Source: Neonectria sp. B-13 (lineage: Eukaryota > Ascomycota > Sordariomycetes > Hypocreales > Nectriaceae). From it: a stretch of 64,000 nucleotides of DNA. The first letter of the stretch is position 1, and every line of letters begins with the position of its first letter. The stretch is taken from positions 1,426,420-1,490,419 of the forward strand of contig NOKP01000011.1 in NCBI GenBank assembly GCA_002682825.1, read 5' to 3'. Below, piece by piece: positions 47,857-60,091 of the stretch. A program made the position numbers and the translations under genes. Below the pieces are notes generated by a model, which saw only the letters and a program-made list of their open reading frames with translations, searched no databases and was not told where the DNA came from.

Positions 47857-49048
47857 ATGGCAAACGATGAGATACTGACTGACGACTATGTCGCTGGCCT
47901 TCTGTCTCAAGAGGCCAACGACTGCTCGCTCAAGTACTCGACAATGGGCATGGACGGGTTTCGCTCCGACAAGAAGTAATGAGTCTCCCGACATGGATAC
48001 GGGGCGAGTCCGTTGCTGACGGCGCTTCAGACCGGCGAACATGCTTAAACCGAACACACGATTCTTGCGACACATCATCAAGGACACCGACACACACAAC
48101 AAGGCATTGCTCGCGAAGGAAGCCGCCGAGTCACGGGCGCGTTTGAAGGATCTTGAACGCACGGAAGAGATGAAGCGACGAAAGGCAAACCCGAACGCCC
48201 GGGATATCAGAAAGCGGCAGATGGGCGACATCCATGCTATTCTTGGGGGTAAGAAGCGCCAACCAACAGGCGACGAGGAGGCGCCGTCTTCAAGTCGAAG
48301 CCGGGACACGAAGAGCCGTGAGAAATCTCGAAGGTCTGATCAGGATCGGGATCTCCTCAAGGATCGACACGACGAACGCAAGCATCGCGGACGGCTGGCC
48401 CGGGGCGACGACCGACACAGCAAGAGCGATGGCAGGTTACAGCGAGAAGAGCGACGGAGGCGGTCGCGGAGTAAGGATTCCAGATCCGAAGAGGAAGACA
48501 AGCGACGTCACAGTCACAGGCGGAGAGACAGGTCTAGATCACCCGAACGCCGACGACGATCACGTTCGCCAAGGGAGCGGAAGAGCAGACACCGGCATCG
48601 ATCTCCATTGCATGACACGAAGGGAAAATCGAAGCAAAAAGTGGAGGAACCCGACGACGATGATTCTGATCCTCTGGAGGAGCTAATCGGACCAGCGCCC
48701 CCTCCAAAGTATCGTGGTCGAGGAGCCGTTGGGGGGTCTTCGGGCATTGATCGGCGCTTCTCGGAGACTTACGACCCCAAAGCGGATGTCCAGATGGATG
48801 ACAACGAAGCGGGCGGCAACTGGGACGATGCTGTCGAGGCGTTTAGAGACCGCCAGAAGCTCAAGCAAAACCAGGAAGAACGCATGAGGGCAGCAGGGTT
48901 CGCGGACGAGCAGATCCAACGCGCCAACGCGCCGGATGTGGACCTGGCGGAGAGCGTGCAGTGGTCCAAGGCCGGCGAAAAGAGGGAATGGGACCGTGGA
49001 AAGGCAGTTGACACGGACGGTCGGTTGACTCCCGAGGAGGAGTTCTAG
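47857..49048 (+). CDS. RS-rich protein, pre-mRNA-splicing factor 38B-like
   Basis: Two exons (47857-47975, 48031-49048) give 378 residues. The N-terminal ordered part (about 1-85) has NMLKPNTRFLRHIIKDTDTH followed by a charged helix. The middle (about 95-210) is a dense Arg/Ser/Asp/His domain with RSRSPERRRRSRSP-type repeats typical of splicing and nuclear-speckle proteins. An acidic patch then leads to LIGPAPPPKYRGRGAVGGSS and a C-terminal segment around NWDDAVEAFRDRQKLKQNQEE. Fungal homologues are commonly labelled Prp38B-like, though a true PRP38 domain is not visible, so the name may reflect the RS region only. Nuclear location is inferred. The AA|A splice junction at Lys40 fixes the intron. 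Confidence 0.82.
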
Positions 49049-50063
49049 GGTAGGAGCTTGGAGATCGGAGGGGCGTTGGTGTTGGACATTCGGGATTTTG
49101 TTTATGACGCTATACCTGTAGGTGGCAACGCCTGGTCTTTAGAATTGGGTTACATGGTTCACGCGAGGTTCTTGTTGGAAATCGACATGGAGGGATGCAT
49201 GTGGCGCTTTGAATTCGATGTTTTGGATTGGGTGAGAATCTAGATCACCACATCCCACGCAGGGTTTTCTAGGAAGTTGGCAATAGAATAAGGGTCCTTA
49301 GCAACTTAGAGTGTTCTGCATTTGAAGACTGAATCGGAATCGGGCTGATGATGAAAACGATTGTTGCAGTACAGATGGATTGTTCACTGATTTCCTTGGT
49401 CCATTGATTAACATTTCCGTTTCTAGTTTCAGTAACTTTACTCCATCCCTGTTTAGTCGCGTTTCCACACTCACAAATGTGTATTAATATGAACGCCTGC
49501 ACCTTTTAGGCACAGTCAGAGTGCCGGAGATTGGTGGTCATGGTTTGGATGCCTTAATCATAACAACACCTCGGGTTCATCTGACCTTGCACCACACTCT
49601 CCGCCCACAGCCTCTCCTGCCGCGCTGCCCTGGAAGCCAATATCCTATCAAGGTACTTCTCTATCAAACAGCACATCCGCATTAGATCTGACTCCGCTGA
49701 ACATGTCTGGGCAAACTAAAACGCCTTTCACCTAAGCAATCAACGCTCTTCCGGGCCCCGATACAAGCTTTTCGACCGGGAATTGTCAAATACTTTTCAG
49801 TCTAATTATGTTTGGAGGTCTATAAAAGTGTAGTTGACTTGACAGCCGTCAACAAGGTGACATAAAGCTTAGTTATTCTCTTACTTATATAAGGATGCTC
49901 AGCGCCTCCGTAACGTCCTTTACCTCATCCCACGCCGATGGTGTGAAGCCAACCCTTCCCTCCTCCACCACCCCCGGACGATCCTATTCAATGGGATGCC
50001 CAAGGCCTCAGGGCGGGATGAACTGGTCTCTAAACTAGTGCTGCCCAGCATCGTAGACGCGAT

Positions 50064-50758
50064 ATGAGTTCAGTCGCCAGTCGCCAGTCGCCAGTATCGG
50101 CTTGGATACCGGCAGCACTAAAGTACTGCGCGCTCAAGCCGTCGTCGCCGTTCCTCCGGCTGGATCCCCGACGGGGAATGGTGGTGATGCTCGTGGTGAA
50201 TCCACACATCCCCAGGCTTCACAGGAAGCCCCCCTGCCAGACGACATCGAGTGAGGACCTAGGCCACAACCGACCCCGTAGCAGTCCGGCAAGCGAGCAT
50301 TGAGAGGGATGACCGAACGGAGAGGTACTCAAACCTTTGGTTGATGGTGACCATGGAGACACTGTGAGACAGATGGACGTCGAGGACTGTGGGGAAGAAG
50401 ACGGTGTTTTCCCCATGGATGTGGAATCGGCAGATGAAGGGGGGTCCATCAATGAGTTTGAGATTGAAGCTGGAAAGAAAACTGAAGGATGAGCCGAGAC
50501 AAGAGAGGCGCCATACTCCACCGTGGCGGAAAGAACAGAGCGAGCTGCTGAAGTGGCTCTCTTCGGCCTAGGGTTACATAGAGGAGTTTATGATATTGCG
50601 GTCAGCGATGAGCTCGAGGCCACAACTACCACCTGGACAAGCGCGGGTACTGCATCACCTGCAGCTTGTTGCCAAGTTGTGGATATTCCGATGTTCCCGA
50701 ACCCCCTCTTGGCAAGAAGCTCGACGATGAAAAACTCCGCGACGAAATGAGCAGCACT
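50064..50758 (+). pseudogene. suspected relic of a protein-coding gene
   Basis: Protein-like segments lie end to end on the plus strand but in different frames: SIGLDTGSTKVLRAQAVVAV... (about 50093-50250); LKPLVDGDHGDTVRQMDVED... (about 50329-50493) ending in an in-frame TGA; in the same frame TVAERTERAAEVALFGLGLH... to about 50620; and then, one frame over, HNYHLDKRGYCITC...LDDEKLRDEMSSTPI to 50758. One stop and two frame changes would explain the pattern, as would unrecognised introns. No family was recognised. The evidence is composition and adjacency only. Confidence 0.3.
50071..50095. repeat. heptamer array CAGTCGC x3.6
   Basis: Perfect copies at 50071-50077, 50078-50084 and 50085-50091 plus four more bases. 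Confidence 0.9.
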
Positions 50759-51704
50759 CCTATATAGGCATTTGCGGCCGACTTACTTTGAGCCGCCAGA
50801 TGAGTCAGTGGAAATACAATATGTTCCTCTGTTTAGTTTTTGGATTTGGATGCTTGGGTGAGGAGTATTGAGACCTCAGGTATTTTCAGACTTACACCTT
50901 TAGACTCTGTCGCCTTGTTACCTAGCTAAACATATAACAGCCTCAATGCATATAACCACGCTTTATCTAATATCTTACGTCTTATGACGGAATGGCCCTC
51001 AGGCCTAGACCCATACTGGGTGGGACCTTAGCCCTATGAGTTTGCGACTTTATGGTCTCTATAATTAGGTGTCTTATTGGTCGTGGTACCGAATTCGGTA
51101 AAGACTCGAAGCCATATTACAGCCAGAAGGCGTCTTATCTAGAATTCGGCATCTGACAGTTGGGAAGCGCACCTCAATGTCAAGCGCTGGTGCCTCCTGA
51201 CGGTCTCACGTGCCAGGGGTGGCCTCCGGTGGGATGGACGCATGCGGACATCGTTGGCCGGTGTTGGGTTTCATCCATGGATGAGCTGCCAGGTCCGTCG
51301 TCCCCTGTTACTACTACCTACTGCTTGCTGTACGTACTACACGCGCGGGTCCAGGTTTTGTTTACGTCGTGGTTTGGTCGAGAGCGATGAGTAAGCAGCA
51401 GAGTGCCAGTGCCAGTTCCAAAGGAAGCTGAGATGGATTCAAAGACTGAGCGAGCTGAGACCGATTGCGGTATTCGTACATGTCCATTATTGGTAACGTA
51501 TCTGAAGATGTCGGGTTCTGTCTGTCGCGGCTTTCGGTGTGGTGTGGGCTTTTGTTTCCCATCCGTGACGTGATCGGAACATGTGGATGGATCCCTTCCA
51601 TCTAGTGGAGCTGCAGCGGGTGGATCGCTGTGCCCGCATTGCAGCGCCTGATCAGTGGCCTGGAGGGGTTCCTGGGACGCATCAGGGGACTTCCATCCAT
51701 GGGG

Positions 51705-51725
51705 GGCCACTGGCCACTGGCCACT
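51705..51725. repeat. heptamer array GGCCACT x3
   Basis: Perfect copies at 51705-51711, 51712-51718 and 51719-51725 in an otherwise empty spacer. Confidence 0.9.
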
Positions 51726-52581
51726 GACGCCCGATGGCCGAGAACTGCCCAAGCGTTGCGCCGTGCGGCAGCCCCAGTCCAGTTGCGGCTGCGGCCTCCA
51801 TTTACGCCTGGGCCCTTCTCTGACTGAGCCTGAGACGGTCGGCCAGCGCCAAGTGCAGCTGACTTGGCTTAGGAATCGATGAGACATGGCGACGCTCAAT
51901 GAAAGCCGCTCCCGGCGCTCTCAGCGGCCACGGCGCTAGTGCATCCACTGTACTGGAGGGGCACACGACCTGGCGTTTCCATCCAAACCCCCGCTGCCGC
52001 CGCCATGCCTTGTCCGTCGTCATACCGCAGTTGGTGTAGGTACGGTACCTTTCCTTCCGGCGCTGGGCTTTGGGGGACCAAGTACCACCGTGACCACGCA
52101 ACGCCTCATACCCCCATGTCCATGTCCGTTCGTAACTGAGTGTTAGGCCTAGGTAGGTTCCCATCCGTCTCGCTCGGGTCACTCGCTCTTCTTCTCGTCA
52201 TACATACTTACATACATACATACATCCATCCATCCATACGTCCATACTAGCCATCCATCTTTGTGTACGCGTGCATTTCTTCGATTTTTCGTTCTTTCCC
52301 CTTCCTCGAAGCTTCTGTCCTCGGCCTCGACCTCGACCTCCATCACAGGCATCCTATCGCACCGAATGATTGGCCGGATCCTAGAGTCGGCGTCGTTATC
52401 TCCCTAAGGCAAGGCGGGAGAGCGCTGCGCATCACATCACCTTACCTCTCACCTCACCTTACGTTTCGCCTCGCCTCGCTGCGCGCTTCACCACTCACCT
52501 TACCAGCCTTGTTATTCCTCGCCCTCCTCTTTTCTCCTCACTCACCTCACCTCACCTCCCATTCCTCAAACGTCCGTTGCC

Positions 52582-54769
52582 ATGCGTCCTCCTCGGATCG
52601 CCATTCTCGTCTTCTTCCTCACCGCGTCCCTCTTCCTGGTCTTCCGCGCTCTCTCGCCGTCCCCGCCGCGACCCGCCGCCAGCTCCTCCACATCCACCTC
52701 GTCCTCCACCTACCCCGCCACCTCTCAGCCCACCGAGCCGAAATCAAAGTCCCCGTCAGCGACGTCCAACTCCAAGTCGTCCAAGTCGGTATGGGGCTTC
52801 ATGTACTACAACACGCCCTTCTCCCTATTTCCGCCCAACGCCGCCATCAGCTTGACTGAAGACAACAGCACCTCCTTCGCCGCCCGCCCCGCTGCCTTTG
52901 GCCCCAAGCTTGTCGCAAAGGGCCTCAGTGGCCAATTGTGGGTGGGCAGCGGCTTTGCCGAGGATAACCTGGGCTCCGGCGGCGAACTGGGCTGTGGCGA
53001 TCTATCAGGCTGGAACAACGGCGCCGATCATGCGAGTGTCAACAAGGCCCTTCGAGAAGCCATTCCGCAGGCTGCTGTGCCCAAATTTGGCGGCGCCAAG
53101 AACTCCAAGAAAGGTGTCGACGACCTGCTTGACCACGACAATAGCAACAGCCCGAAGCGACAGCCTAAATCCTCCGTCGGCCATGGCCGCGATGCCCACA
53201 CTGACGAAGAGATCGAGGGCAAGATTGTGCTGTTGATGCGCGGTGGGTGTGGCTTCCTCGACAAGGTCATGTGGGCACAGCGCCGAGGCGCTATCGGTGT
53301 TATCGTAGGCGACAATCAGAAGGGTGGTCCTCTGATCCAAATGTTCGCCCACGGCCCTGAAGTCGACAACGTCACCATCCCTTCAGTCTTCACTGCTCGA
53401 ACGACTGCCCAGCTCCTTTCGTCGCTGACCCAGCCCGGAAGCTTCATCGAAGAGATGCTAGATAACGAAGGAAACTCCGTGCTCAAGGTCCAGCAGGCGC
53501 CAAAGGCTAAACCAGGCAAAAAGAACCACCAGAAAAGCCGGAAGGGTTCTCTCCAACAGAAGAGGTCGCTCTCAACCTCTGACATCAGCAACCGATTGGC
53601 GAACCTTTTCGCTCGGAGACAACCAACCGCCTCGGCTTCTGTTCAGAAGAGAATGGTCAAGGATACTCGGAGTCCCTTCTCCAGCGAGACCGATTTCGAA
53701 GACGGATCCGATGGCCCTAGAAAGGAAGACAACTTCCTTACCAAGATCTTTGGCGCTAATGGTGAAACCGACGACGAAGAATACGATGCGACCACCGCCA
53801 GAGACGAACCGACCGCCGAGGATGTTCAACTTCCCGATGCCCCCGTACATGAAGGGCTATGGGTGACCATCACCCCAACTAGCAACGCGAGCCCCTTCTT
53901 CGATACACTGCTCGTCCTCGTCATCAGCCCTCTCGTGACCCTCACCGTCGTTTACGCCATGCTCATCCTCCGTGCCAGGATCCGCCGAAGACGATGGAGA
54001 GCCCCCAAGTCTGTTGTTGAGCGACTCCCGGTTCGCACATACCACACCGTCGCAAGATCGCCAAGCATCACGCCAAGAACCCCTTCGCCGACGAGCACTT
54101 GTCCCACTACGCCCCTGCTACAAGATAGCCCTTCGCGCCCGCGTCCGCGTTCAAGAGCCACCGGATCGTCCGAGGACGAGGCCCTGCTGGCACCCAGCGC
54201 TGCGATTGCCACCCCTTCGTCAGGATCCCGCAATCCGCCTCGGCCGGAGCGCGAGAAGGGTTCTGGTGGTTTCTCTGCCGAATGGAAGAAGTACATGGGA
54301 CGACAGGTCGAGTGTGTTGTGTGTCTAGAGGAGTACGTCGATGGCGAGAGCCAAGTGATGAGCCTGCCGTGCGGTCACGAGTTCCACGCCGATTGCATGT
54401 GAGTAAATTTGCCATTCCTTCTACCGGGCCCAGACTAATTCTGAACTCAGCACTCCATGGTTGACCACTCGCCGACGGACATGCCCTATTTGCAAGGGCG
54501 ATGTCGTTCGATCTCTGGCCCACGGCGGCTCCACGTCCGAACCCCACTATGAGCCGTATCGCGACGACAGCGAAGACGATGACGAGCCCATCGCCGAAGG
54601 CTCTGGTTCCCGTTCCGCCGATCTCGAGTCCGACCTTGAACAGGGCCTTCTCTCGCCCGAAACACGACCTGCACGGGAATGGACACGACACGAAGGTTGG
54701 CTCAGCATGTTCTCTAGTGGCTTTGTCAATAGGGCGCGATCACGGTCCCCTGCAGATCGCAGTCGATAA
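52582..54769 (+). CDS. PA-TM-RING E3 ubiquitin ligase
   Basis: Two exons (52582-54398, 54451-54769) give 711 residues. An N-terminal signal/anchor helix (about 6-23) is followed by a Ser/Thr/Pro linker. A protease-associated domain at about 210-290 (GKIVLLMRGGCGF, IGVIVGDN, IPSVFTARTTAQLL) faces the lumen. A transmembrane helix lies at about 440-462 (TLLVLVISPLVTLTVVYAML) followed by a basic stop. The cytosolic C-terminus has a RING-H2 finger at about 577-622: CVVCLEEY, CGHEFHADC, then TPWLTTRRRTCPICK, whose halves are joined by the AT|C intron junction. Proteins of this architecture ubiquitinate membrane cargo at the vacuole or endosome (yeast Tul1/Rld-like quality control); substrates here are unknown. 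It is convergent with aspartate-semialdehyde dehydrogenase. Confidence 0.93.
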
Positions 54770-55292
54770 AGATCCACAGCATTTGACTCACTGGAGCGCC
54801 TCCACCGACAGACAAGTCATTCGGTGTACCGCTCATGTGGTGTGGTTTGTCTTTTTGTCGTCGCATTGGGTTTCTATTATGGCGCATTTGGTATGGGCGG
54901 TGGATCTTAGCACAACAGGCGGACAGCGTTATCGGGTTTGGGCACAACAGCAATCTCTATAGGTCGTATTTCATTGATGTTATTAGGAATTGTTCTGTCG
55001 GTTAATACCGCGCGCAGCCCCGAAAGGGCGCGGATGTAGATCGTCGGCAAGGATAAAAGGCGCAATGGGAAACCATATGCATGGGTGCCTGGATGAAAGA
55101 GTCCAATATAGACCCTCTTGAGCGATGGCCATGATTTCGGCGGACGGTCTTAATACACAACTGTTTGATATTTGCTTTCACGAACAGAAGAAGGCCGGGT
55201 CGGTCAGTGAACTCCATAAACATGCTATTCTATTTAACCCATGCCGTACGATTTTCGATATTTGGTGTTCCAACTCCTCTTGACCAATTGAC
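54770..55292. other. intergenic region between convergent genes
   Basis: 523 bases holding the 3' ends of the RING ligase gene (+) and the aspartate-semialdehyde dehydrogenase gene (-). Nothing else is seen. Confidence 0.6.
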
Positions 55293-56632
55293 TCACAAGT
55301 ATCCCTTCAGGACAGCGGCTTCGGCGTTCAATATCGACGAGCCAGCAGCGCCAATGACGGCTAAGGAATAATTAGCAACGCATGATTCCGACATGAATCT
55401 TCTGGGGACTTACTATTGTGGCTAAGGGCAACAAACTTGAGGTCGAAGATGCCGCTCTCGTCCTCGCGCACGCGGCCGACGCTGACAGTGTAGCCACGGC
55501 TCAGCTCGCGGTCCAGACGGGGCTGGGGTCGATCGGGCTCATCGTGGACCATGATGGCGGGGGTAGGCGCAGAGGGGCAGCCGATGGTCTCGGCCTCGGA
55601 AACGTAGCTACGCAGAGCTTCCTTAACCTGCTCGGCGGAGGGGGCAGGTTGACGCTCGAACTTAAGGCTGACGCAGGCGGTGTGGCCGTCGATGACGGGG
55701 ACACGGTTACACGAGGCGGAGACGCGGAGGCCGTCCTGCTCAATGAAGGCCGTGTTGGAGTCGTTGATGCTGCCGAGGATCTTGCGGGCCTCGGTCTCGA
55801 GCTTGTCCTCCTCGCCCTGGATGTAGGGCACGACGTTGTCGATGATGTCCATGCTGGAGACGCCCGGGTAGCCGGCGCCCGAGAGGGCCTGCATGGTGAC
55901 GATGCTGACGGTGGAGATGGGGCCGAAGGCGGCCTGAAGGGCGGCGAAGGGGATGACGAGCCCGATGACGGCGCAGTTGGAGTTGCAGACCAGGAAGCCC
56001 TTGGTGAGGCCGCGCTGGGCGCGCTGGTGCGGGATGAGGTCGAGGTGGGGGAGGTTGACGGTGGGGACGACGAGGGGCACGAGGGGATCGCGGCGGTAGT
56101 TCTTGGCGTTGGAGAAGACGGGGATCTCAGCCTTGGTGAAGGCAAGTTCTATAGACGTTGGCGGATGAGTCAGTAGGTGATCTTTCCGCGGGTCTCATCC
56201 CCCCAAGAGGACTTAGTTGAGCGGGACACAGGGAGGGCCATACCGATATCACCGGCGACGTCAGAGTCAAGGCCGCTGAAAACAACATCGCAATCCTTAA
56301 ACTCTTCCGTCTTGCACTCCCTCACCACCATCTCGGCGATGTCGCCCATGGGCTTGGCCTGCTTCCACCGCACGGCATCCTTGTACTTCTTGCCGGCGGA
56401 GCGGGACGAGGCGCCGATGGCGTGGAGCTTAAGGAAGGGGTGCTCGGCGAGGAGGAGGATGAAGCGCTGGCCGACGGATCCTGTGCATCCGAGGACACCT
56501 AGCAAGAGATCGTTAGCTGTTATCCGGCTGGTGCCGAGATGGGGAGAAGCTGCGGCAATGACGGAGCGAGGGAGTTGCGGCGCATGGAGGGGCAAGCATA
56601 CCGCACTTCTTGGTTGTGAATTCGGGGGCCAT
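55293..56632 (-). CDS. hom2: aspartate-semialdehyde dehydrogenase
   Basis: Four exons (56632-56602, 56498-56244, 56148-55414, 55360-55293) give 362 residues, standard for fungi. It reduces 4-phospho-aspartate to aspartate semialdehyde with NADPH, the branch step towards threonine, methionine and (where present) lysine-type products. Visible: the NADP loop [13 protein letters not shown] at about 11-23, the catalytic Cys154 in CNSNCAVIG, and the C-terminal [16 protein letters not shown] rebuilt across the last intron (A|CC). The first exon is only 31 nt ([10 protein letters not shown]). The enzyme is cytosolic. An antisense frame of 252 codons over exon 3 is a mirror of its codon bias. Confidence 0.96.
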
Positions 56633-57215
56633 GATGTCGAGGGACTATCGGTTTGTATTAATTGCGTCGTGGTATAGGTTATAGAGTAGTCAGAAGACAC
56701 AGCGGAGAGATTTGAATGGAAGAGGAGATGGTGGAATGATAGAATGACTAAATGGGAAATTTTGGTGTTGAAGCGAGTGAGACGACGCAAGAGGACCCCG
56801 CCATCCACTCACAATGCCCCCGCCATCGGAGGTCATCGGCGTCGGGACGGACCCACATGAGAGCTTTCGCCTTTATGAGTCCATCCAGCAATTTCAAACG
56901 CGATTCATGAACGAATAGAACGTCAATTCTCAACTCTCAAGCCCAAGATAAATCACAACCTCTAGCTAGAAACCCGCATATGCATGATGCGCAACGCAGT
57001 GCTGAAATAGCCCCTGACCATAACCGAGACTGTATCACCTCAACCTTGTCTACTGAATCACCTTTCCATTACACAATTCAGCCAAGTCCTATCTTCCGAC
57101 AGGAAAAACCCGTGTACCCAAACGCCTACCAATGCAATATATTCCCATGTCCCAGGTCACGTCACGCCTCGCAGTCCCGGGCCTGCAACCGTCATCATAT
57201 CCTTAACCACGGTGA
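56633..57215. other. intergenic region
   Basis: 583 bases: the promoter of aspartate-semialdehyde dehydrogenase and the 3' side of the PQ-loop gene. No Gcn4-type TGACTC element stands out at a convincing distance, and no other feature is seen. Confidence 0.45.
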
Positions 57216-58539
57216 CTAAGACTCGATCGCGCTGGTTCGGTCGTTCTTGGAGTACAGTCGGAACTGGATGAAGATGATGCCATCCTCGACAATGGTTCCC
57301 AGGGATCCCAGAAGCCAGGGAAGCGCCTTGAGTAGGTAGCTCTCGTCCTGCGAGTAGGCGACCAGGCTGATACCGTACGTTAGGTTGCCAGTCAGAGACA
57401 GCATGAAAAATAGTAGCGCGAGACCTATACCAGGTTAGCTGTCGTTCCTGGAGGGGTTGCCATACAGACCCACCTTCGCAAGATTGCTCTCGGTAGTTCT
57501 TGATGATCTGAGGAATTCGAGCACTAGAATTGTTAGCCAGATCCAGCATTATTGAGCCAGACAGACATACCATAGATAGCAAACGGCACTGAAGTATCCC
57601 AGGGCGAGGCCGATAATCTCGATCGGGCTCTTGGTGGTTGCCGATGAGCCGGGCGCGCTCGGCTCGGCGCTATCCCAAGCACCGGCTTTATACGAGACAA
57701 ACCAGCCGGCAAATCCTACGACATACACAGCGAACAAGCTCAGGGCGTTGTGGATCCAGGGGCTGCTATCCGGGGTCTCGTCCTCGCCGGCCACCATCTT
57801 CATCAATGGATCCATCGATGTCTCGGTGTGTGTCGCGTGCCGACGCTGAGATCCTGGCAGGCCAAACGAAGAGCTCCTTCGCCTCGCGAGAAGGGGAGAC
57901 TCCTCAGAGGCATCGATGGGCTGGGCGTTGTGCTGTCGGGCCTTGCGGCGGGCACTGACGGTGTTGTAGTAGACGGTCTGGGCGATGAGAATTATGTCGG
58001 CGATGCAGAAATAGCAGGCCAATGCGACGGCGGTTGGCGCGAGGCCGGTGAATAAGGCTCCTGGGGGGTTTCGTTAGCATCCATGCCGGTGGGTGATGGC
58101 GTACGCCACTAAAGTGAATTTTTTTTTTGGGAATCAAGGGGTGGGAGGGCCGACGATCTATCTCGGTGAAATTTGGACGCGGGACCAAAAATTGGGGGTG
58201 AGACAATTGGTAGAGCGCAACCGGAGCGAGACACAGGAGGTAGATGGCACGAACCGACGAGATTTGCAATGTCTCCGATCAACCAGACAACGAGAAAAGC
58301 CATGCTGAGGCCATCGGCGCTCTGAGCTTTGTAGTTTGCGGCCAACTGCGGGAGCTGCATTGGACGGTCAGTCAGGCTTCGGAGGATGCAGCTGCGGGAC
58401 ACGCCTGGAACACGGCAATACGCACAAGGAGACAGATCCAAGCAGTCAAGCTGATGCTGCCAAAGACGCCAGATAGGGCCTCGGTCATTGGCAGGGCCCG
58501 CGCCGCAGCGGCGAGGACTGTGGTGGTGAGGAGGGTCAT
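57216..58539 (-). CDS. PQ-loop vacuolar cationic amino-acid transporter-like protein
   Basis: Five exons (58539-58426, 58354-58255, 58060-57571, 57523-57474, 57424-57216) give 320 residues. There are two PQ-loop repeats: LLLPQLAANYKAQSADGLS in the first half and ARIPQIIKNYREQSCEGL in the second, each preceded by a membrane helix. About seven helices are split by a hydrophilic loop (roughly 120-190) rich in Arg/Ser/His. The layout is that of yeast Ypq1-3 and human PQLC2, which export lysine and arginine from the vacuole or lysosome; the substrate is inferred from family. All four splice junctions restore conserved residues. The 194-nt second intron contains a T-run and is the longest in the window. 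Confidence 0.92.
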
Positions 58540-60091
58540 TGCGATTGTGACTCGATGGTGGTGTTGCAAGAAAGCCGGTTTCCGAAGCGTACAGGATTGA
58601 CCAGGAGCCAGCGGCCGGGACAGTTGAGAGAGGAGGATAAGATAAGAGGAGGAGGAGGGGAGGAGGATGAGAGGAGGAAGATGGTGAGCACCGGGGGAGG
58701 CTGCAAAGCTCACGCGACCAGATCTAAAAGGCGGACGGTTGTTTAATAAGGGAGGGAGGAAGAGGGAAGAGTCAGGTCACACATCGAAAGCGGCCCGTTG
58801 TCGGATAAGGTGAGTCGTCTTATCAAAGAAAGAAGCCCTCTCCACTCCCTCACTCAGACTCTGCCAGTGGACACACACCCCTGGTGGATGGATCTCCATG
58901 TTATCGGCGGTCCCGCAGGCGGGTTTTGTGGCTTCGCTCAGTGGCCCTCGGGGCTTGTCAGTGGCTGGCGGCGGTTCGCAGTTTGCAACTGAGCTGCCTG
59001 TATTGGCCAGGCTCAGGGCTTATCGCGCGACGTGCTGCGCTGTGACGCACAGGGCTGCGGGGCGGGATCTGCTGAGCTAAAAATCGGGGCTCAGAACGTT
59101 CCCATTACCTACTGGATACCCTGTAAGCAGGCAAGACGGGTTCGGCATCTGGCCCCATGCCCACCTGGGGACGCCTCACGGGATGCGCACGGGATGCACT
59201 GCACCCTACTGTAAGAAGCCGTGATAACGTGCGTGCCATGCTCGGCTGTGACTGTACGTAAGGTACGTTTAATACCCTACAATCCATGATGGGACGGTAC
59301 GGTACCTCGTACTTTGCAGTACTTACGGATGCCTCTAGTACCCGATGTTTATATCCGCGCCGCTGTTGTTAAGGTTCTCGCTGTCCCGCTTAGAGTACTA
59401 TACTTGCACACCTCTTTGAATGCCTTATCTTTCCTTTCCAATGGCGTGGAGCTTCACTCCGCATATGTCTCAGTGGCATGTAGATCCCTTCGCCAATCCT
59501 CGGAGAGCTTGCAGCTCGTTGCACCCTATCCGTGTTCGTACGGAAGACAAGGACAGCCATGATTCCATCCCATTTCTCCATGCAGCAGTCCAGCCAGCCA
59601 TTGCAGGCCGCCGCCCAAGAGCTGGCGACTCACACAAAGACAAGGCATAGACAGTCGCAGACCATTCAGAGACACGCAGGCCTGGTTCGGCCTCACGTGG
59701 GGCACCACACGCCGCCACGGCCCTCGTGATTCGCTCTCGTCAGCCCGAGCTGTGCTGTCCCGCTTCCAAGTTCCAATGGTTCCATGGACCCTGGTTCCTC
59801 TAGCAACTCTATCCGTATCGACTATTGGTTTGGCCCTCCGCAGCCGCCATCCAACCGGGCGTGCTCATGCTAGGTCTATCTGAATCTAGGCCAGTCATGC
59901 TCTCGCAGCGGCAGCCTTGCATCGCCTCGACGCGCGGTTCTAGATTCCTACGTAACATGTAAACAGAAGGGTATATATAAGCTACCTATCAAGCTGCCGG
60001 CTACACCCAGCTCCGCTTCTCCCCACCACGAGATATCTCGGGGACCATCCATTTCCTCGCATTCCACGCCGTCGCCGATTCCATCCGAGTC
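58540..60091. other. intergenic region between divergent genes
   Basis: 1.55 kb containing the promoters of the PQ-loop gene (purine-rich on the plus strand, 58610-58690) and of the S1/P1 nuclease. Repeated GTAC-containing words cluster at 59255-59345. No gene is supported. Confidence 0.45.
59972..59980 (+). promoter_or_regulatory. probable TATA element of the nuclease gene
   Basis: The sequence TATATATAA ends 111 bases before ATG 60092, a usual distance for an inducible fungal promoter with a short leader. Confidence 0.5.

Larger units (their letters stand above)
49049..52581. other. 3.5-kb spacer with a relic and A+T-richer patches
   Basis: 49250-49900 and 50770-51130 are visibly A+T-richer than surroundings. 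50064-50760 holds coding-like fragments treated separately. Heptamer arrays occur at 50071-50095 and 51705-51725. 52199-52245 is a CATA/CATC-type low-complexity run in the leader of the RING gene, which becomes pyrimidine-rich up to 52581. Confidence 0.45.

Noticed and set aside
55418..56176. 252-codon plus-strand frame
   Set aside because: It is antisense to the main exon of aspartate-semialdehyde dehydrogenase, which has unmistakable catalytic motifs.
58205..58230. tRNA D-arm-like sequence TTGGTAGAGCGCAACC
   Set aside because: No anticodon stem, T-arm or acceptor stem follows; it lies within an intron of the PQ-loop gene.
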